Source of the DNA: a virus
Length of the DNA stretch: 64,000 nucleotides
Reading direction: 5' to 3' (one strand)
IMG/VR virus record: IMGVR_UViG_3300013104_000022
Location: 31,259 to 95,258 of that record
Program-made: the position numbers and the translations under genes
Part shown: positions 8,744 to 17,421 of the stretch, piece by piece
How the letters are laid out: every line of letters starts with the position of its first letter
How positions within the stretch are numbered: position 1 is the stretch's first letter
The notes under the pieces: model-generated
Database searches by the model: none
Told to the model about the DNA's origin: nothing
Seen by the model: the letters and a program-made list of their open reading frames with translations, nothing else

Positions 8744-10219
8744 TTACGAAGGGTCTACCCATACGTCATTGCGGCGAAGTTTAGAGATGGGTTCCACCCA
8801 CTCGCCGTCGTCGTTCTTCACGCGAACAATCGGCTCAATGAAGGCATTATTGATTCGAAGTCTTCCACCTCGTGTAACTGCGGGAGGGGGAGGAGGCGGC
8901 TCGGTATCCGAAGTGGTAAAGCTGGTGACAGCGCTCCAAGCTCCGGGTCCGATGCCGTTATAGGCACGAACTCGGAAGAAGTACGGAGTAAGAGCAACAA
9001 GACTACTAACTGTTCTCGAACGGTTGTTGGCCGTTGAAGAGTTACCCGGCGAGAAAGTAGAGCTTGTGGACCACTGAAGCTCGTAGTTGATAATGGTGTC
9101 CCCACCGGGGTCGGTAGGAGCGTTCCACGAGGCTGTAAGGCTTGTAGAGCTTACAGGAACTACACCAACGGCAGAGGGAGCGGAAGGAACTGTTGGGTAT
9201 GAAGTGACCGAACTCCATCCTCCGGGTCCGATAGAGTTAATAGCTCGAACTCTAAAGTAGTACTTGGTGGCGAGAGAGAACCCGGTAATGGTCTTCGAAA
9301 TAGTCGCGCTCGTATCGCTTCCCGTAATGGTGGCGAAAGTCGAAGACGTGCTCCACTGAAGTTCATAGTTCGTGATTGCCGCACCGTTGTCTGCCGGTGC
9401 CTTCCACGAGATAGTCATGCTCGTGGAGGCGGGCGTCTTTGTCACGACGGGGGCAGTAGGGATGGAAGGCACAGCGGACGACTGTGCTGACGCAACGTTA
9501 GACCACGCTGAGCCGTATCCAACCTGTGCGTTAAGGCTGTTACCTGCCGACACTCGGAAGTAGTAGGTAGCTCCCGCCGCCAGACCTGTAAAGGTGTAGG
9601 AAGTGGTCGAACCGGACACATTTGTCTGCGTACCATTTTGGCTGAAAGAAGAGTTGGTAGCCCTACCGATGTAGTACGTTGCAACGGCCTCGCCACCGTT
9701 GTCAACGGGGGCTGTCCAGGACACAGTAATAGTACCGTTGGCGTTTCTCGTAGCCGTCAGGTTTCGAGGGGCTGTGGGGGAAGCTACAACAAGCATCTGC
9801 CCCGAAAGGGAGCCAGACCACCCCGAGGAGCCACTGACAACACCGGTAGCTCCGGTACCGTTAGCGCTACGGCCAAAGTACAAACCTCCGGAAGAACCGG
9901 GATTGATATAGAAAGTGTTTCCTCCGGGAGAGTGAATCTGTCCGTAAGGAATCCAACCGGTATCCTGAGCAAGGCTAGAAGAAGCCGCTGTGAAGGCGCT
10001 AGTCCACTTACCCGCTAGTCCCAACTGTACTGATCTGGAAGCTCCACGTCCCGCAACCCACGCTCGAAGGTGGGTCACTCGAACCACGTTCGTTCCATTA
10101 AGAATGGTGTTTCCCTTAGGTACAGCGGCGTTAGTGCTGTACAAGTTCTTGTCGTCAGCGTACCACGACGTGCGCTCTGCCGGGGTAGCCCCTCCGGGGA
10201 GGTTCCATGCAATAGCCAT
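8744..10219 (-). CDS. Fibronectin type III repeat virion protein
   Basis: The ATG at 10219 overlaps the upstream stop (TAATG), giving 491 aa; a longer frame to 10237 is less likely. The N-terminal ~150 residues form a Gly/Trp-rich module shared with the upstream gene product. Three fibronectin III domains follow, each with a W.AP.D.GG....Y.(I/L) core and a YYFRV or YFFRV strand. A short basic C-terminal domain closes the protein. FN3 domains on phage virions are thought to bind cell-surface sugars. Two FN3 units share the peptide YELQWSTSSTF, so they arose by recent duplication. A surface-exposed fibre or head/neck appendage is likely. Confidence 0.8.
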   Translation of the reverse strand: MAIAWNLPGGATPAERTSWYADDKNLYSTNAAVPKGNTILNGTNVVRVTHLRAWVAGRGASRSVQLGLAGKWTSAFTAASSSLAQDTGWIPYGQIHSPGGNTFYINPGSSGGLYFGRSANGTGATGVVSGSSGWSGSLSGQMLVVASPTAPRNLTATRNANGTITVSWTAPVDNGGEAVATYYIGRATNSSFSQNGTQTNVSGSTTSYTFTGLAAGATYYFRVSAGNSLNAQVGYGSAWSNVASAQSSAVPSIPTAPVVTKTPASTSMTISWKAPADNGAAITNYELQWSTSSTFATITGSDTSATISKTITGFSLATKYYFRVRAINSIGPGGWSSVTSYPTVPSAPSAVGVVPVSSTSLTASWNAPTDPGGDTIINYELQWSTSSTFSPGNSSTANNRSRTVSSLVALTPYFFRVRAYNGIGPGAWSAVTSFTTSDTEPPPPPPAVTRGGRLRINNAFIEPIVRVKNDDGEWVEPISKLRRNDVWVDPS

Positions 10220-11628
10220 TAGTCGTAAACCTTCCACATGGTGAGGTCTTCATTCAGTACGAGGAAATCAAGATTCTTGTCGAATCCGAAGGGGTACGGA
10301 GGAGTCAAGTAGTCAACTTCATACAGTCTAGAGGATCGAACGCCGGGGTCTCTTCTACGAGTTAGATCAGTTGTATGAGTATTGATGTACTCCTCATTCA
10401 AGAAGATCGTAGCCCCTGGCTGGGTGTCCCCAGGGATTCTCAGTGAGAAGGCTTCCCACTCCTGTCCTGGGGTAGGCACAACGTGCACAGTCCAAGACCA
10501 GTTTCGAACAGAGAGAGACAACTGACTGGGAGCAATAAGATTGACTCTGGCCTCGAAGTCTTCCGGCTTTACTGGCTCTTCCAAGAAGGCGTCTGAAGGA
10601 GCTACCAACGTGCCTGACGAATTGATCCAGGCGTGGATTTCCGTGGGTACAAAGGTGATCTCTTCCGGGTAGGCCGTAATAGGAGATCGAACGTCAGGGA
10701 CAAACACGACTCGCCCGAGGACAGGTCGTCCCTGCGGGTTAGGCAAAGAGGCTTCAGTGGCCGACCCTAGAAGGTTGAGGAAATCTCCCCTGACGGTAAA
10801 CTGAGAAACGCTAGGGGGGACGGAAGTCTGGTTTGCAGGAATGACAACTTCAGGCAACTCGATAGGAGGCTTTGGGTTCTCCGTAGGAGGCACGATAGGT
10901 AGGAAAGCCGTAACGCTTGTAGACGGTAGAGAGCCATACCCTCTTCTGATGTTAAAAAGGTTTCCCGCGTAGACACGGAAGTAGTAGCTCTTACCCGGTG
11001 CCAAACCGGACATGGTAGCGGAGGGCGTAGATGTCTGAATCTGAGTAATGGTACCGGACTGGAAGTTAGGCTTTGTGGAGGACTGGACCCAGTATCGAGT
11101 GACGGGGGAGCCGCCGTCGTTCGTAGGAGGCTTCCACGTCAGCTTCACACGGCTCTGGTCGTCCACAGAGGCCTTAAGAGCAGTAGGAGCGCCCGCAGAC
11201 CAAATGACACGCGCCTGGCCCGCTAGAGCGCCCTTCCAGGTGTATGAGAAGCCTACTCCTGTGGTAGTACCTACACCTGTGGATCGCCCGAAACGAATAC
11301 CGCCGCCATTAACGTCAAATCTAATGCTGTGCGTTCCGGGAGCCTTGATAGCGTTCAAGCTCAGCCAACCGGTGTCCTTAGCCTTGGAACTGGCGGCACG
11401 AGAATAGAAGGGCGTGTAGGTGTTGCTGATACCGATACGAATACCTCGTGTGCCGCTGTAGGGGGTAAACCAACCACGGACGTGAGTGATAAGTCCACCT
11501 CGATATCCGTCTGCCATGACCGGACCCTTAGGCATGTTGAAGTAGTTCGTCTGTACCTCGCGGTCGTCCACGACGTAAGAGCCGGTTTCACGGGGATTGA
11601 CCCCACCGGGGAAGTTGTAATCTGGCAT
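10219..11628 (-). CDS. Modular virion protein with single FN3 domain
   Basis: A 469-aa protein made of three parts. The N-terminal ~150 residues match the module at the start of the next gene product (PGG...Y...D....TN, then DTGW). One fibronectin III domain follows (TWKPPTNDGGSPVTRYWV ... YYFRVYAG). The C-terminal ~220 residues match the module of the 8131-8706 and 12018-13220 products and end in PPYPFGFD and a WKVYD tail. This arrangement suggests domain shuffling between neighbours. It is probably a fibre or neck appendage protein. Confidence 0.72.
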   Translation of the reverse strand: MPDYNFPGGVNPRETGSYVVDDREVQTNYFNMPKGPVMADGYRGGLITHVRGWFTPYSGTRGIRIGISNTYTPFYSRAASSKAKDTGWLSLNAIKAPGTHSIRFDVNGGGIRFGRSTGVGTTTGVGFSYTWKGALAGQARVIWSAGAPTALKASVDDQSRVKLTWKPPTNDGGSPVTRYWVQSSTKPNFQSGTITQIQTSTPSATMSGLAPGKSYYFRVYAGNLFNIRRGYGSLPSTSVTAFLPIVPPTENPKPPIELPEVVIPANQTSVPPSVSQFTVRGDFLNLLGSATEASLPNPQGRPVLGRVVFVPDVRSPITAYPEEITFVPTEIHAWINSSGTLVAPSDAFLEEPVKPEDFEARVNLIAPSQLSLSVRNWSWTVHVVPTPGQEWEAFSLRIPGDTQPGATIFLNEEYINTHTTDLTRRRDPGVRSSRLYEVDYLTPPYPFGFDKNLDFLVLNEDLTMWKVYD

Positions 11629-11631
11629 GTC

Positions 11632-12018
11632 TTACTCCCACGAGTACCATACGGAACCGTTAGGCGCGGCGCTTCCTGGATCAGTCTGCTGGACAAAAAT
11701 ACGAGGAGATTGCTTTACCCACGTTGTGCCATTCCAGAATCGAAGCCAGCCGTTGTCGTCCTCAATGAGAAGACGGCCCACACGGTCGGAGGCAGGGAGA
11801 GCCGTAGAAAGTTCCGTAAGCGCACCCACCTTTTCGAAAATGGCATCCACGAGGGAGCCGTCCGCATCCACCGCTGTCTCGACGGCAGGAGCGATGTCAT
11901 CGAATCCCGCGTAGAGGGTATTGAGGACACCGATGGAAGAAGAGGCAGGGTTGTTGAAAACAACAGCCATAGCGCCGTCTGTGGAGAGCGCTAGGTTACC
12001 AATAAGATGTGCGGCCAT
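11632..12018 (-). CDS. Small fibre-associated protein
   Basis: Starting at the ATG at 12018, which overlaps the upstream stop (TAATG), gives 128 aa. The N-terminal half is helical. The C-terminal half holds WLRFWNGTTWVKQ and ends in a DPGSAAPNGSVWYSWE-type strand. The short G.(T/S).W..(P/Q) and NGSVWYS pattern is often found in phage fibre tips and short tail-fibre modules. No other similarity is apparent. Tight overlaps on both sides tie it to the fibre operon. Confidence 0.55.
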   Translation of the reverse strand: MAAHLIGNLALSTDGAMAVVFNNPASSSIGVLNTLYAGFDDIAPAVETAVDADGSLVDAIFEKVGALTELSTALPASDRVGRLLIEDDNGWLRFWNGTTWVKQSPRIFVQQTDPGSAAPNGSVWYSWE

Positions 12019-13220
12019 TATGCTGTCACTCTCCAATATGCAAGCGTGGGAACTACGAGTAGTGAGTCTCGTTCGGGATCGAAACCAAAGGGGTAAGGAG
12101 GACTGGTGTCTTCAACGATGAATACTCTCTCTGGACGTAGAGCGGTGTCTCGATCCACGACAAGAGATTCATTTAGTGTAATCATATCACCTGGACTCAC
12201 TTCAGAACCCAGATACATCTTGAAGCCTCGCCAGTAGGAACCATCGGCAGGAATGACTTCTACGTTCCAGCCCCAATCGACGCTTGACAGAATCTCTTGA
12301 TTCGGGGCCAAGAGGCGAACGGCAGGATCATAAACCACGGGTACCGAACTCTTACCGTCACCGGGAGAGATGAGTCGTCCGTCCGGATCAATGTGCGCGG
12401 TAATGCTCGTAGGAACTAGAGTCAGCCCTGTCGTCGTGTCCGTAATGGGGGTGGTAATTGTCGGCTTAAACACCACCGTACCTTCGATGGGTCGCATTTG
12501 AATGCGTCCGGGGGAGAAGATAGGTGAAAGAGAAGTAGCCACGGAGATAGAGTTATCTGCCGGTCCCTCCCAGACGTACTTTACGAACTCGGAGCTAATA
12601 GAGCTACCGCTGAACCAGCTACCTTCTGTGAGTCCGTCTTCGATAAGAAGTCGTCGTGCTCTCAACGCAAATCCAGAAGTCTGAGGCGTGAAGTTGGAAG
12701 AAGCATCCGTAGGAACAATAGCCAACTCTAGGTTCTTTGCGGCAATGTTGTTAGGAACGGTCCACTGGATTACTACCTTCTCGGGACTTCCCACAACAGC
12801 GGGGCGGGTAACCTCTGCACCGAGACGGTGATACACATTGCCAGTTCTCACATGAGGGAAAACCGTAATGTGAGAGGCAGAACCGGCGTCGTCCACAACG
12901 TACTCTACGGAAAGGGTTACTTTATCCCCAGTTACGTATGCCTTCTCTGAGACATCCGTGAAAACGTAGGGGGTGGCAAGAAGCTGTCCAATATCGAGGA
13001 CGCCGCCGAACCACTCGTCTTCGTACGCGAGTAGACCCACCGAAGCATCCCAGCCCGCCGTGCTGACGGGAGAGGGGTTAGTGACGTAGTTCTTTCTAAT
13101 TCCTGTTGTAGGAAAAGAACCCTGTCCGGGTACTTGAGCGAGCAAGTTGAGGAAGCTACCTGTCACCGTGAAATAACCTAGGTGCTCAGGAAGCGCCTTC
13201 TGGTTGAATGGAATGGACAC
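12018..13220 (-). CDS. Minor virion protein with inserted carbohydrate-binding-like domain
   Basis: A 400-aa protein starting at GTG 13220. Its beginning (YFTVTGSFLNLL) and its C-terminal ~170 residues match the module in the 10219-11628 product, including WGWNVEVIP and PPYPFGFDPERD. Between them lie about 200 residues that open with NYVTNPSP, a phrase typical of beta-sandwich carbohydrate-binding domains in phage tails. So a sugar-binding domain appears to be inserted in a loop of the shared module. Late-operon repeat copy 3 lies upstream. A receptor-contact role is inferred. Confidence 0.65.
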   Translation of the reverse strand: MSIPFNQKALPEHLGYFTVTGSFLNLLAQVPGQGSFPTTGIRKNYVTNPSPVSTAGWDASVGLLAYEDEWFGGVLDIGQLLATPYVFTDVSEKAYVTGDKVTLSVEYVVDDAGSASHITVFPHVRTGNVYHRLGAEVTRPAVVGSPEKVVIQWTVPNNIAAKNLELAIVPTDASSNFTPQTSGFALRARRLLIEDGLTEGSWFSGSSISSEFVKYVWEGPADNSISVATSLSPIFSPGRIQMRPIEGTVVFKPTITTPITDTTTGLTLVPTSITAHIDPDGRLISPGDGKSSVPVVYDPAVRLLAPNQEILSSVDWGWNVEVIPADGSYWRGFKMYLGSEVSPGDMITLNESLVVDRDTALRPERVFIVEDTSPPYPFGFDPERDSLLVVPTLAYWRVTA

Positions 13221-13251
13221 AGTGACTCCTCGGGCTAAAAACCTCTACAAA

Positions 13252-13261
13252 TACTATCGTC
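13252..13261 (-). promoter_or_regulatory. Late-operon repeat element, copy 3
   Basis: The minus strand reads GACGATAGTA straight after the stop of the 13262-13741 gene and 32 bp before the next GTG start. Confidence 0.45.
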
Positions 13262-13741
13262 TTACTCTAGCCACCGGACGGGAACGACAATGAGGTGAGA
13301 ATAGTTGAGGTTTCTGGCTACTGCGGTATTGCGTCGGAAGGATAGTCGAAAGTTCGTCGTTCCTACAGGAAGAACAAAGGGCTTGCTTCCTGAAACATGA
13401 ACGTTGTCGGTCGATGTAGAAAAGGGGGTAAAAGCGAACCTCACTGTGCCGTCTGGCAACTTATCAGGGTCAACGTCGAGCGCCCCCGTTACGTCAACAC
13501 CCACCATAGAGTAGCCACCGGTAGCTCCTACAGACACACCGCCGTAGTGTGCGACGACTTCCAGAGGTCTGTCCAACTCTCCAAAGGAGAGGTCTACTGT
13601 ACCTGGAACCGGACCCCAAACCGTCGCCGCAGTATCGATAACCGCCGTGCTGGCACCGAAATCTTGAAGTACGGGCGGAAGTTGAAGGTTGTTCAAACGC
13701 TCTTCGAGGACAAGGGGGATGGAGGGAACTCTAACTTCCAC
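13262..13741 (-). CDS. Hypothetical beta-rich virion protein
   Basis: A 159-aa protein without a recognised family. It is rich in Val, Gly and Pro with regular beta alternation, has no cysteines and no signal peptide, and ends with a basic strand (FRLSFRRNTAVARNLNY). It lies within the run of fibre genes and is co-oriented with them, 9 bp after the upstream stop. A structural or adaptor role is the simplest reading. Confidence 0.5.
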   Translation of the reverse strand: MEVRVPSIPLVLEERLNNLQLPPVLQDFGASTAVIDTAATVWGPVPGTVDLSFGELDRPLEVVAHYGGVSVGATGGYSMVGVDVTGALDVDPDKLPDGTVRFAFTPFSTSTDNVHVSGSKPFVLPVGTTNFRLSFRRNTAVARNLNYSHLIVVPVRWLE

Positions 13742-13750
13742 GATTACTCC

Positions 13751-14224
13751 TTAGAGGACGACGACAGGTGCAGTACCCATCCATTCGCCGCCAGGAATTC
13801 TAATCCAGTCCGTCTGTGGCAACACATAGATATCGACGGTCTTAGGGTCACCCGCCGTGGTGTTGGCATACGGAGTGGCCGCGAACTGTACAAGTGTACC
13901 AGCAAAATCAGAAGGAGTGCGCAAAGTTAGTACAGCGCCGACCGCGGAGTAAGGAACGGAAGGTCCGCCTACTTGCACCCAAGACCATCCGGTGACGGGG
14001 ACGGACCCCGACGCCGCAGTGGCGGTCACCGTCATAGAGACCTCAGGCTCGGAAGTTCGATTCGAGAAATTGGCGGCAGTTGGCTTTACACCGGCCACAA
14101 CGGAGTATCCCGCGAGGCGAACCTTGGGGGTGGGAAGTGTACCGTCAACGGAGTACCCTGACAGACGGACACGAGGGATCGTGACCGTCCGTACAGAGTA
14201 TCCAGATGCTCGAACTTGAGTCAT
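13751..14224 (-). CDS. Virion protein with GYSV repeats and Ig/PKD-like domain
   Basis: A 157-aa protein whose first ~55 residues hold three tandem copies of VR.(S/A)GYSV at about 17-residue spacing. The remainder has the W.Q.GGPSV...AVL pattern seen in PKD/Ig-like beta-sandwich domains. The short N-terminal repeats could form a beta-hairpin stack or a fibre attachment peptide. Its ATG overlaps the upstream stop at 14224. It belongs to the fibre gene run; the exact role is unknown. Confidence 0.58.
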   Translation of the reverse strand: MTQVRASGYSVRTVTIPRVRLSGYSVDGTLPTPKVRLAGYSVVAGVKPTAANFSNRTSEPEVSMTVTATAASGSVPVTGWSWVQVGGPSVPYSAVGAVLTLRTPSDFAGTLVQFAATPYANTTAGDPKTVDIYVLPQTDWIRIPGGEWMGTAPVVVL

Positions 14225-15588
14225 TAGTCGTCTACCTGTAGCTCAATCCAGATGTTGTTCATATCAGTAAAGGTAGCGATAACAGATTCCTCTACGGCCA
14301 CGACGACATCCGTTGCGGTGGTTGTCAGCGTGAGTGGATAAGACTCTCGGAGAGAGTTACCCTGCTTGAGGTTCAACTGTGCGGTCGCGGAACCGGAGTC
14401 GGTCTTTCTCAACTGAAGGACAGTGATTTCGAAAGATGCTCGGTTACCCATGGGGACGAGACGGTGACTCGTGTACTGAGAAGTGACAGTTACAGCGGCA
14501 GACTCGATGCCTGTTGCGTTGTTGCTGTCACTCAGTGCGGCGGAAGGGTTGGCCGCTCCTCCGAAGACTGTGAAGACCGCTCCACCTGTGGTGTAACCCT
14601 TACCGCTGTCGTCGGGGAGTACCGTAATAGGAGAGGACGACGTAGGGATACGTACCTCTGTTGTAGAGGTTGCCGTTGCTCCACCGTTGTCCGTTACAAC
14701 ACACTTGAGCACGACGAGATTACCTGCCGCAGGAGAGGTAAAGCTCACATTTGCGGTAGTAGAACCCGAAAGAGTCGGCGCGGTTGTAGAACTGTAATCC
14801 ACGGTCCAGAGGTAGGACGAGATCGTACCGTCAGAGTCGCTTGCGGTAGCCGTAGCGTTGACGGTTACGCCCGCAGACACGTTCTGGTTGGCCGTGAGAG
14901 ACAGCGTAGGAGCCGCGTTGACCTGAGGGCCAATGTAGGTCGTCGTGCCGTCTGCGAACGCGAGAGCGTCAATGTAGAAGTTCGCCCATGTACCGAAGGC
15001 GGCAGTACGTCCGAATCGGATTCGACCGATGTTTGCAGTACCGAAGTTCTGTGCGGTGAGGTTTGCCGAAAGACCACTGATAGGAGTGAGGCTGTCCCCC
15101 ACGTACCAGTCCACCTTCATCGTACCCGTTGTGGAGACACCGTTGGTGATCGATCCCTCAACACGGAGCCATGTAGCGGCAGGAATGTTCGGGCTTGCCG
15201 TAAATACGACGGTACCTGCCGAGTCCTGAATCTGGTAGTCTCCACCGTTACGCACGAGGATGTGTGCAAGGGTGGTACCTCCACCGGCTGTCAGGATACG
15301 AATGAATCCGTTACCCGCCGTAGGAAGGGTTGGCATATAGACGTACGCACGGAAAGCCGCCGAAGCCGCCGCCGTGGGTAGCCACTCGACATACTGTGCG
15401 TCCGTACCGTTTGTAACAAACTTGTACGAAAGAGAGCCTTCAGAAGCTTGCTCATTCGAGAAGTTGATTGCAGAGGAACCCGCAATGGATACGGTAGCAA
15501 AAGCGGTACCACTAGTACCGCCCGTGTTGGCGGTAGTAGCGGCAGTTGCGTTAGTGCCGCCGTTGGCGGTGTTTCTAATGGTAGCCAT
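14224..15588 (-). CDS. LamG-like plus PKD domain fibre protein
   Basis: A 454-aa Thr/Ala/Ser-rich protein. The first ~40 residues are a low-complexity linker. Residues ~40-215 look like a jelly-roll laminin-G/concanavalin-like fold (strands around WLPTAAASAAFRAYVYMP and WYVGDSLTPISG). Residues ~225-315 form a PKD-like domain (ASDSDGTISSYLW ... CVVTDNGG). A C-terminal beta domain follows. Such combinations bind glycans or polymers on cell surfaces. It shares an operon with the beta-helix protein just upstream. Confidence 0.7.
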   Translation of the reverse strand: MATIRNTANGGTNATAATTANTGGTSGTAFATVSIAGSSAINFSNEQASEGSLSYKFVTNGTDAQYVEWLPTAAASAAFRAYVYMPTLPTAGNGFIRILTAGGGTTLAHILVRNGGDYQIQDSAGTVVFTASPNIPAATWLRVEGSITNGVSTTGTMKVDWYVGDSLTPISGLSANLTAQNFGTANIGRIRFGRTAAFGTWANFYIDALAFADGTTTYIGPQVNAAPTLSLTANQNVSAGVTVNATATASDSDGTISSYLWTVDYSSTTAPTLSGSTTANVSFTSPAAGNLVVLKCVVTDNGGATATSTTEVRIPTSSSPITVLPDDSGKGYTTGGAVFTVFGGAANPSAALSDSNNATGIESAAVTVTSQYTSHRLVPMGNRASFEITVLQLRKTDSGSATAQLNLKQGNSLRESYPLTLTTTATDVVVAVEESVIATFTDMNNIWIELQVDD

Positions 15589-15597
15589 GAATTATCC

Positions 15598-16857
15598 TTA
15601 GAGGCTCGTCATGCTAGAAGCTGGGTAGATGTCCGAAGAGCCGCCCGTGTTGGCCTTGAAGCCGGGACGTGCGGTCCAGGACTCGCCGGTGCGCTTGGTA
15701 GCTCCGAAGACAGCTACGCGGGCGGTACCCGAGCGAGAGATCATTGGAACGCTCTCGGCCATAGTTCCCTTGTAGAAGTTGGGGCTGTGGAAGTTCCACT
15801 CGCCCGCCTTCACGTCAATGACGCCTAGGTGGTCTGCTGGGGGCTGAGCCATGGCCTGTCCGAAGTTACCTCCGTAGAAGGCACCTGATCCACCCTCGAT
15901 GCGGATAACGCTACCAGGGTTAGCGAGAGTAAGAGCACCGTTTCCAGAAGGAACACCGGAGGGCTTGTAACCTTCGTACACACCGCCGAAGAACTGAAGA
16001 CCGTCACTGTTTCCGGTGATTCGGAGGCAGTTGTATCCGTTCAATCCAGAAAGATACATGTAACCGACGTTGGTGTTGGAAAGTCCAGCGAATTGAGCGT
16101 AGAACTTGGTGTTGTCACCGGAAAGGGAACCGGACTGTCCGGTACCCATGTTGATATAACCATCCATCCAAAGCTGGTTGTCTGATCCGCCGATGGTGAA
16201 CTGCTGATCCCAGGCGTTGTTGGCGGTCCAGTGGCCCGAGAACTCGACCTGAGTCATGGCGGCAGTAGAACCGGGACGACCGATGATGTGCTTGAAGAGG
16301 TTGAATCCAAGGTTCTCAAAGCGGCAGGAGTAGAGTCCGGGAGCCGTAGACATAGGCTGTTCCCAGAACTGCACGTTGGATGAACCTTCGAATCCGATGT
16401 CAGCGATGTAGACGTTGTAGACAGCACCCGCTCCTACGAACCAGGAGGATGCCGCGTTACCGCAACGAAGCTTTACAAAAGATGAAACAAACTTACCGGA
16501 GGAAAGCTCGGGGTTTCGGTTACCACCGGGGCCACCGACGATCTTCATACCGGAGAAGGGAACGCGACCTCCCTGAGAGAAGGTAGGGACACGAGTCGTC
16601 GGCATCATAATGGCCGGAATCTGTGTCTGTGCGGCGGCGTAAGAAAGCGCGGCTGTGAGCTTAGCGTCGTCGGATGCTCCTGCGAAGGAGTCCAGTGCGG
16701 CACCTCCGTAGATACCTGAGGCACCGCTCGATGCGGCGAGAGCGGCATCCGCTGTAGAAGCGGCATTTGCAATACCGTCTTCAATAGCGTTCAAGTTGGC
16801 GGCGTTGATGTAAGGGGCGTTGTCATTAACAAACGGCCCGCGCTTAGTGTAAGCCAT
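15598..16857 (-). CDS. Right-handed beta-helix tailspike-like protein
   Basis: A 419-aa protein. The N-terminus (FVNDNAPYINAANLNAIEDGI) is a recurrent attachment segment of actinophage fibre proteins. From about residue 90 onward short repeated strands with Gly/Asn turns (CRFENLGFN, GYMYLSGLNGYNCLRITGN, FFGGVYEGY) indicate a pectate-lyase-like beta-helix. Such proteins bind and often cleave surface polysaccharide. I see no clear catalytic acid pair, so enzymatic activity is uncertain. Codon use matches its neighbours. Confidence 0.72.
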   Translation of the reverse strand: MAYTKRGPFVNDNAPYINAANLNAIEDGIANAASTADAALAASSGASGIYGGAALDSFAGASDDAKLTAALSYAAAQTQIPAIMMPTTRVPTFSQGGRVPFSGMKIVGGPGGNRNPELSSGKFVSSFVKLRCGNAASSWFVGAGAVYNVYIADIGFEGSSNVQFWEQPMSTAPGLYSCRFENLGFNLFKHIIGRPGSTAAMTQVEFSGHWTANNAWDQQFTIGGSDNQLWMDGYINMGTGQSGSLSGDNTKFYAQFAGLSNTNVGYMYLSGLNGYNCLRITGNSDGLQFFGGVYEGYKPSGVPSGNGALTLANPGSVIRIEGGSGAFYGGNFGQAMAQPPADHLGVIDVKAGEWNFHSPNFYKGTMAESVPMISRSGTARVAVFGATKRTGESWTARPGFKANTGGSSDIYPASSMTSL

Positions 16858-16858
16858 G

Positions 16859-16993
16859 TCAGCCTCCGGCTGGAACTAGGGTAGCAGTGGGAACAAGAGT
16901 AGCGGTTGGAACAAGAGCGACATAACCGACAAGAGTTTCCCTGCCGGGGCACACCCAAGGGATGTCTGGATAGAGTCTGGAATATGTAGCCAT
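16859..16993 (-). CDS. 44-aa hypothetical protein with LVPTAT repeat
   Basis: A small ATG-to-TGA frame fits exactly between its neighbours, ending 1 bp before the beta-helix start. Its C-terminal half repeats (A/T)LVPTAT about three times and ends in PAGG. The fit and the repeat argue that it is translated. It could be a fibre linker peptide. Confidence 0.5.
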   Translation of the reverse strand: MATYSRLYPDIPWVCPGRETLVGYVALVPTATLVPTATLVPAGG

Positions 16994-16995
16994 GA

Positions 16996-17283
16996 TTATG
17001 CGAGTCCCGGTACTGCCGTGTAAAGATCAACTACTCCGTTAATCGATGCCCCCATGTAGGGTTCTGGCCCGATGAACCACCTAGTCACTGTGCCGGTGGG
17101 TGGCGTTGCCGCCGATGTTGGATATGCGTCCAAAGAGGTATTCCAGATGACCATGAACAGTCTTCCGGTCTCAAGTACGCCCGCGCGCGAGTCCAGGTTG
17201 TTGACAGCCTGAGCTAGCGATACGTGGTGCTCAACGTGGTTACCGTCGCCTACAGCCAGGGTCTCGTCAATGTTGTAAGGCAT
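16996..17283 (-). CDS. Hypothetical fibre-operon protein
   Basis: A 95-aa protein opening with MPYNIDETLAVGDGNHVEHH and a helix (LAQAVNNLDSR), then beta-like sequence ending in VDLYTAVPG. The VGD..H...H..L..A(I/V)..L pattern is common in short phage fibre or adaptor proteins that precede receptor-binding modules. Its ATG overlaps the upstream stop (TAATG). Role unproven. Confidence 0.55.
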   Translation of the reverse strand: MPYNIDETLAVGDGNHVEHHVSLAQAVNNLDSRAGVLETGRLFMVIWNTSLDAYPTSAATPPTGTVTRWFIGPEPYMGASINGVVDLYTAVPGLA

Positions 17284-17420
17284 TAGAAGTTCTCCCGGAA
17301 TGTAGCGGTGAAGAGGTTACCATTACTATCGGCATACTCCCAAATAAGCTCTGAACCGATGTATACCTTGGTAACCTGTTCAGTGCCAACTTTCACATTC
17401 TGCCATACTTGAGCGGCCAT
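17283..17420 (-). CDS. 45-aa fibre-operon protein
   Basis: A short ATG frame (17420) ends TAATG with the next gene, so it fills the gap exactly. The sequence contains WQNVKVG...VTKVYIGSELIWEY, a pattern like the small beta-hairpin fibre modules 'VyIGs.lVw' seen in many phages. It is probably a small structural accessory. Confidence 0.58.
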   Translation of the reverse strand: MAAQVWQNVKVGTEQVTKVYIGSELIWEYADSNGNLFTATFRENF

Positions 17421-17421
17421 G

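Noticed and set aside
14464-15381. 305-aa open frame on the plus strand opposite the LamG/PKD fibre gene
   Set aside because: Composition is Arg/Cys/Thr-rich nonsense typical of an antisense shadow; the minus-strand gene has clear domains and tight operon overlaps.
17320-17332. An eighth copy of the late-operon repeat (CCGATAGTAATGG)
   Set aside because: It lies in the middle of a small coding region, lacks the GAC before GATAG, and is not before any start.
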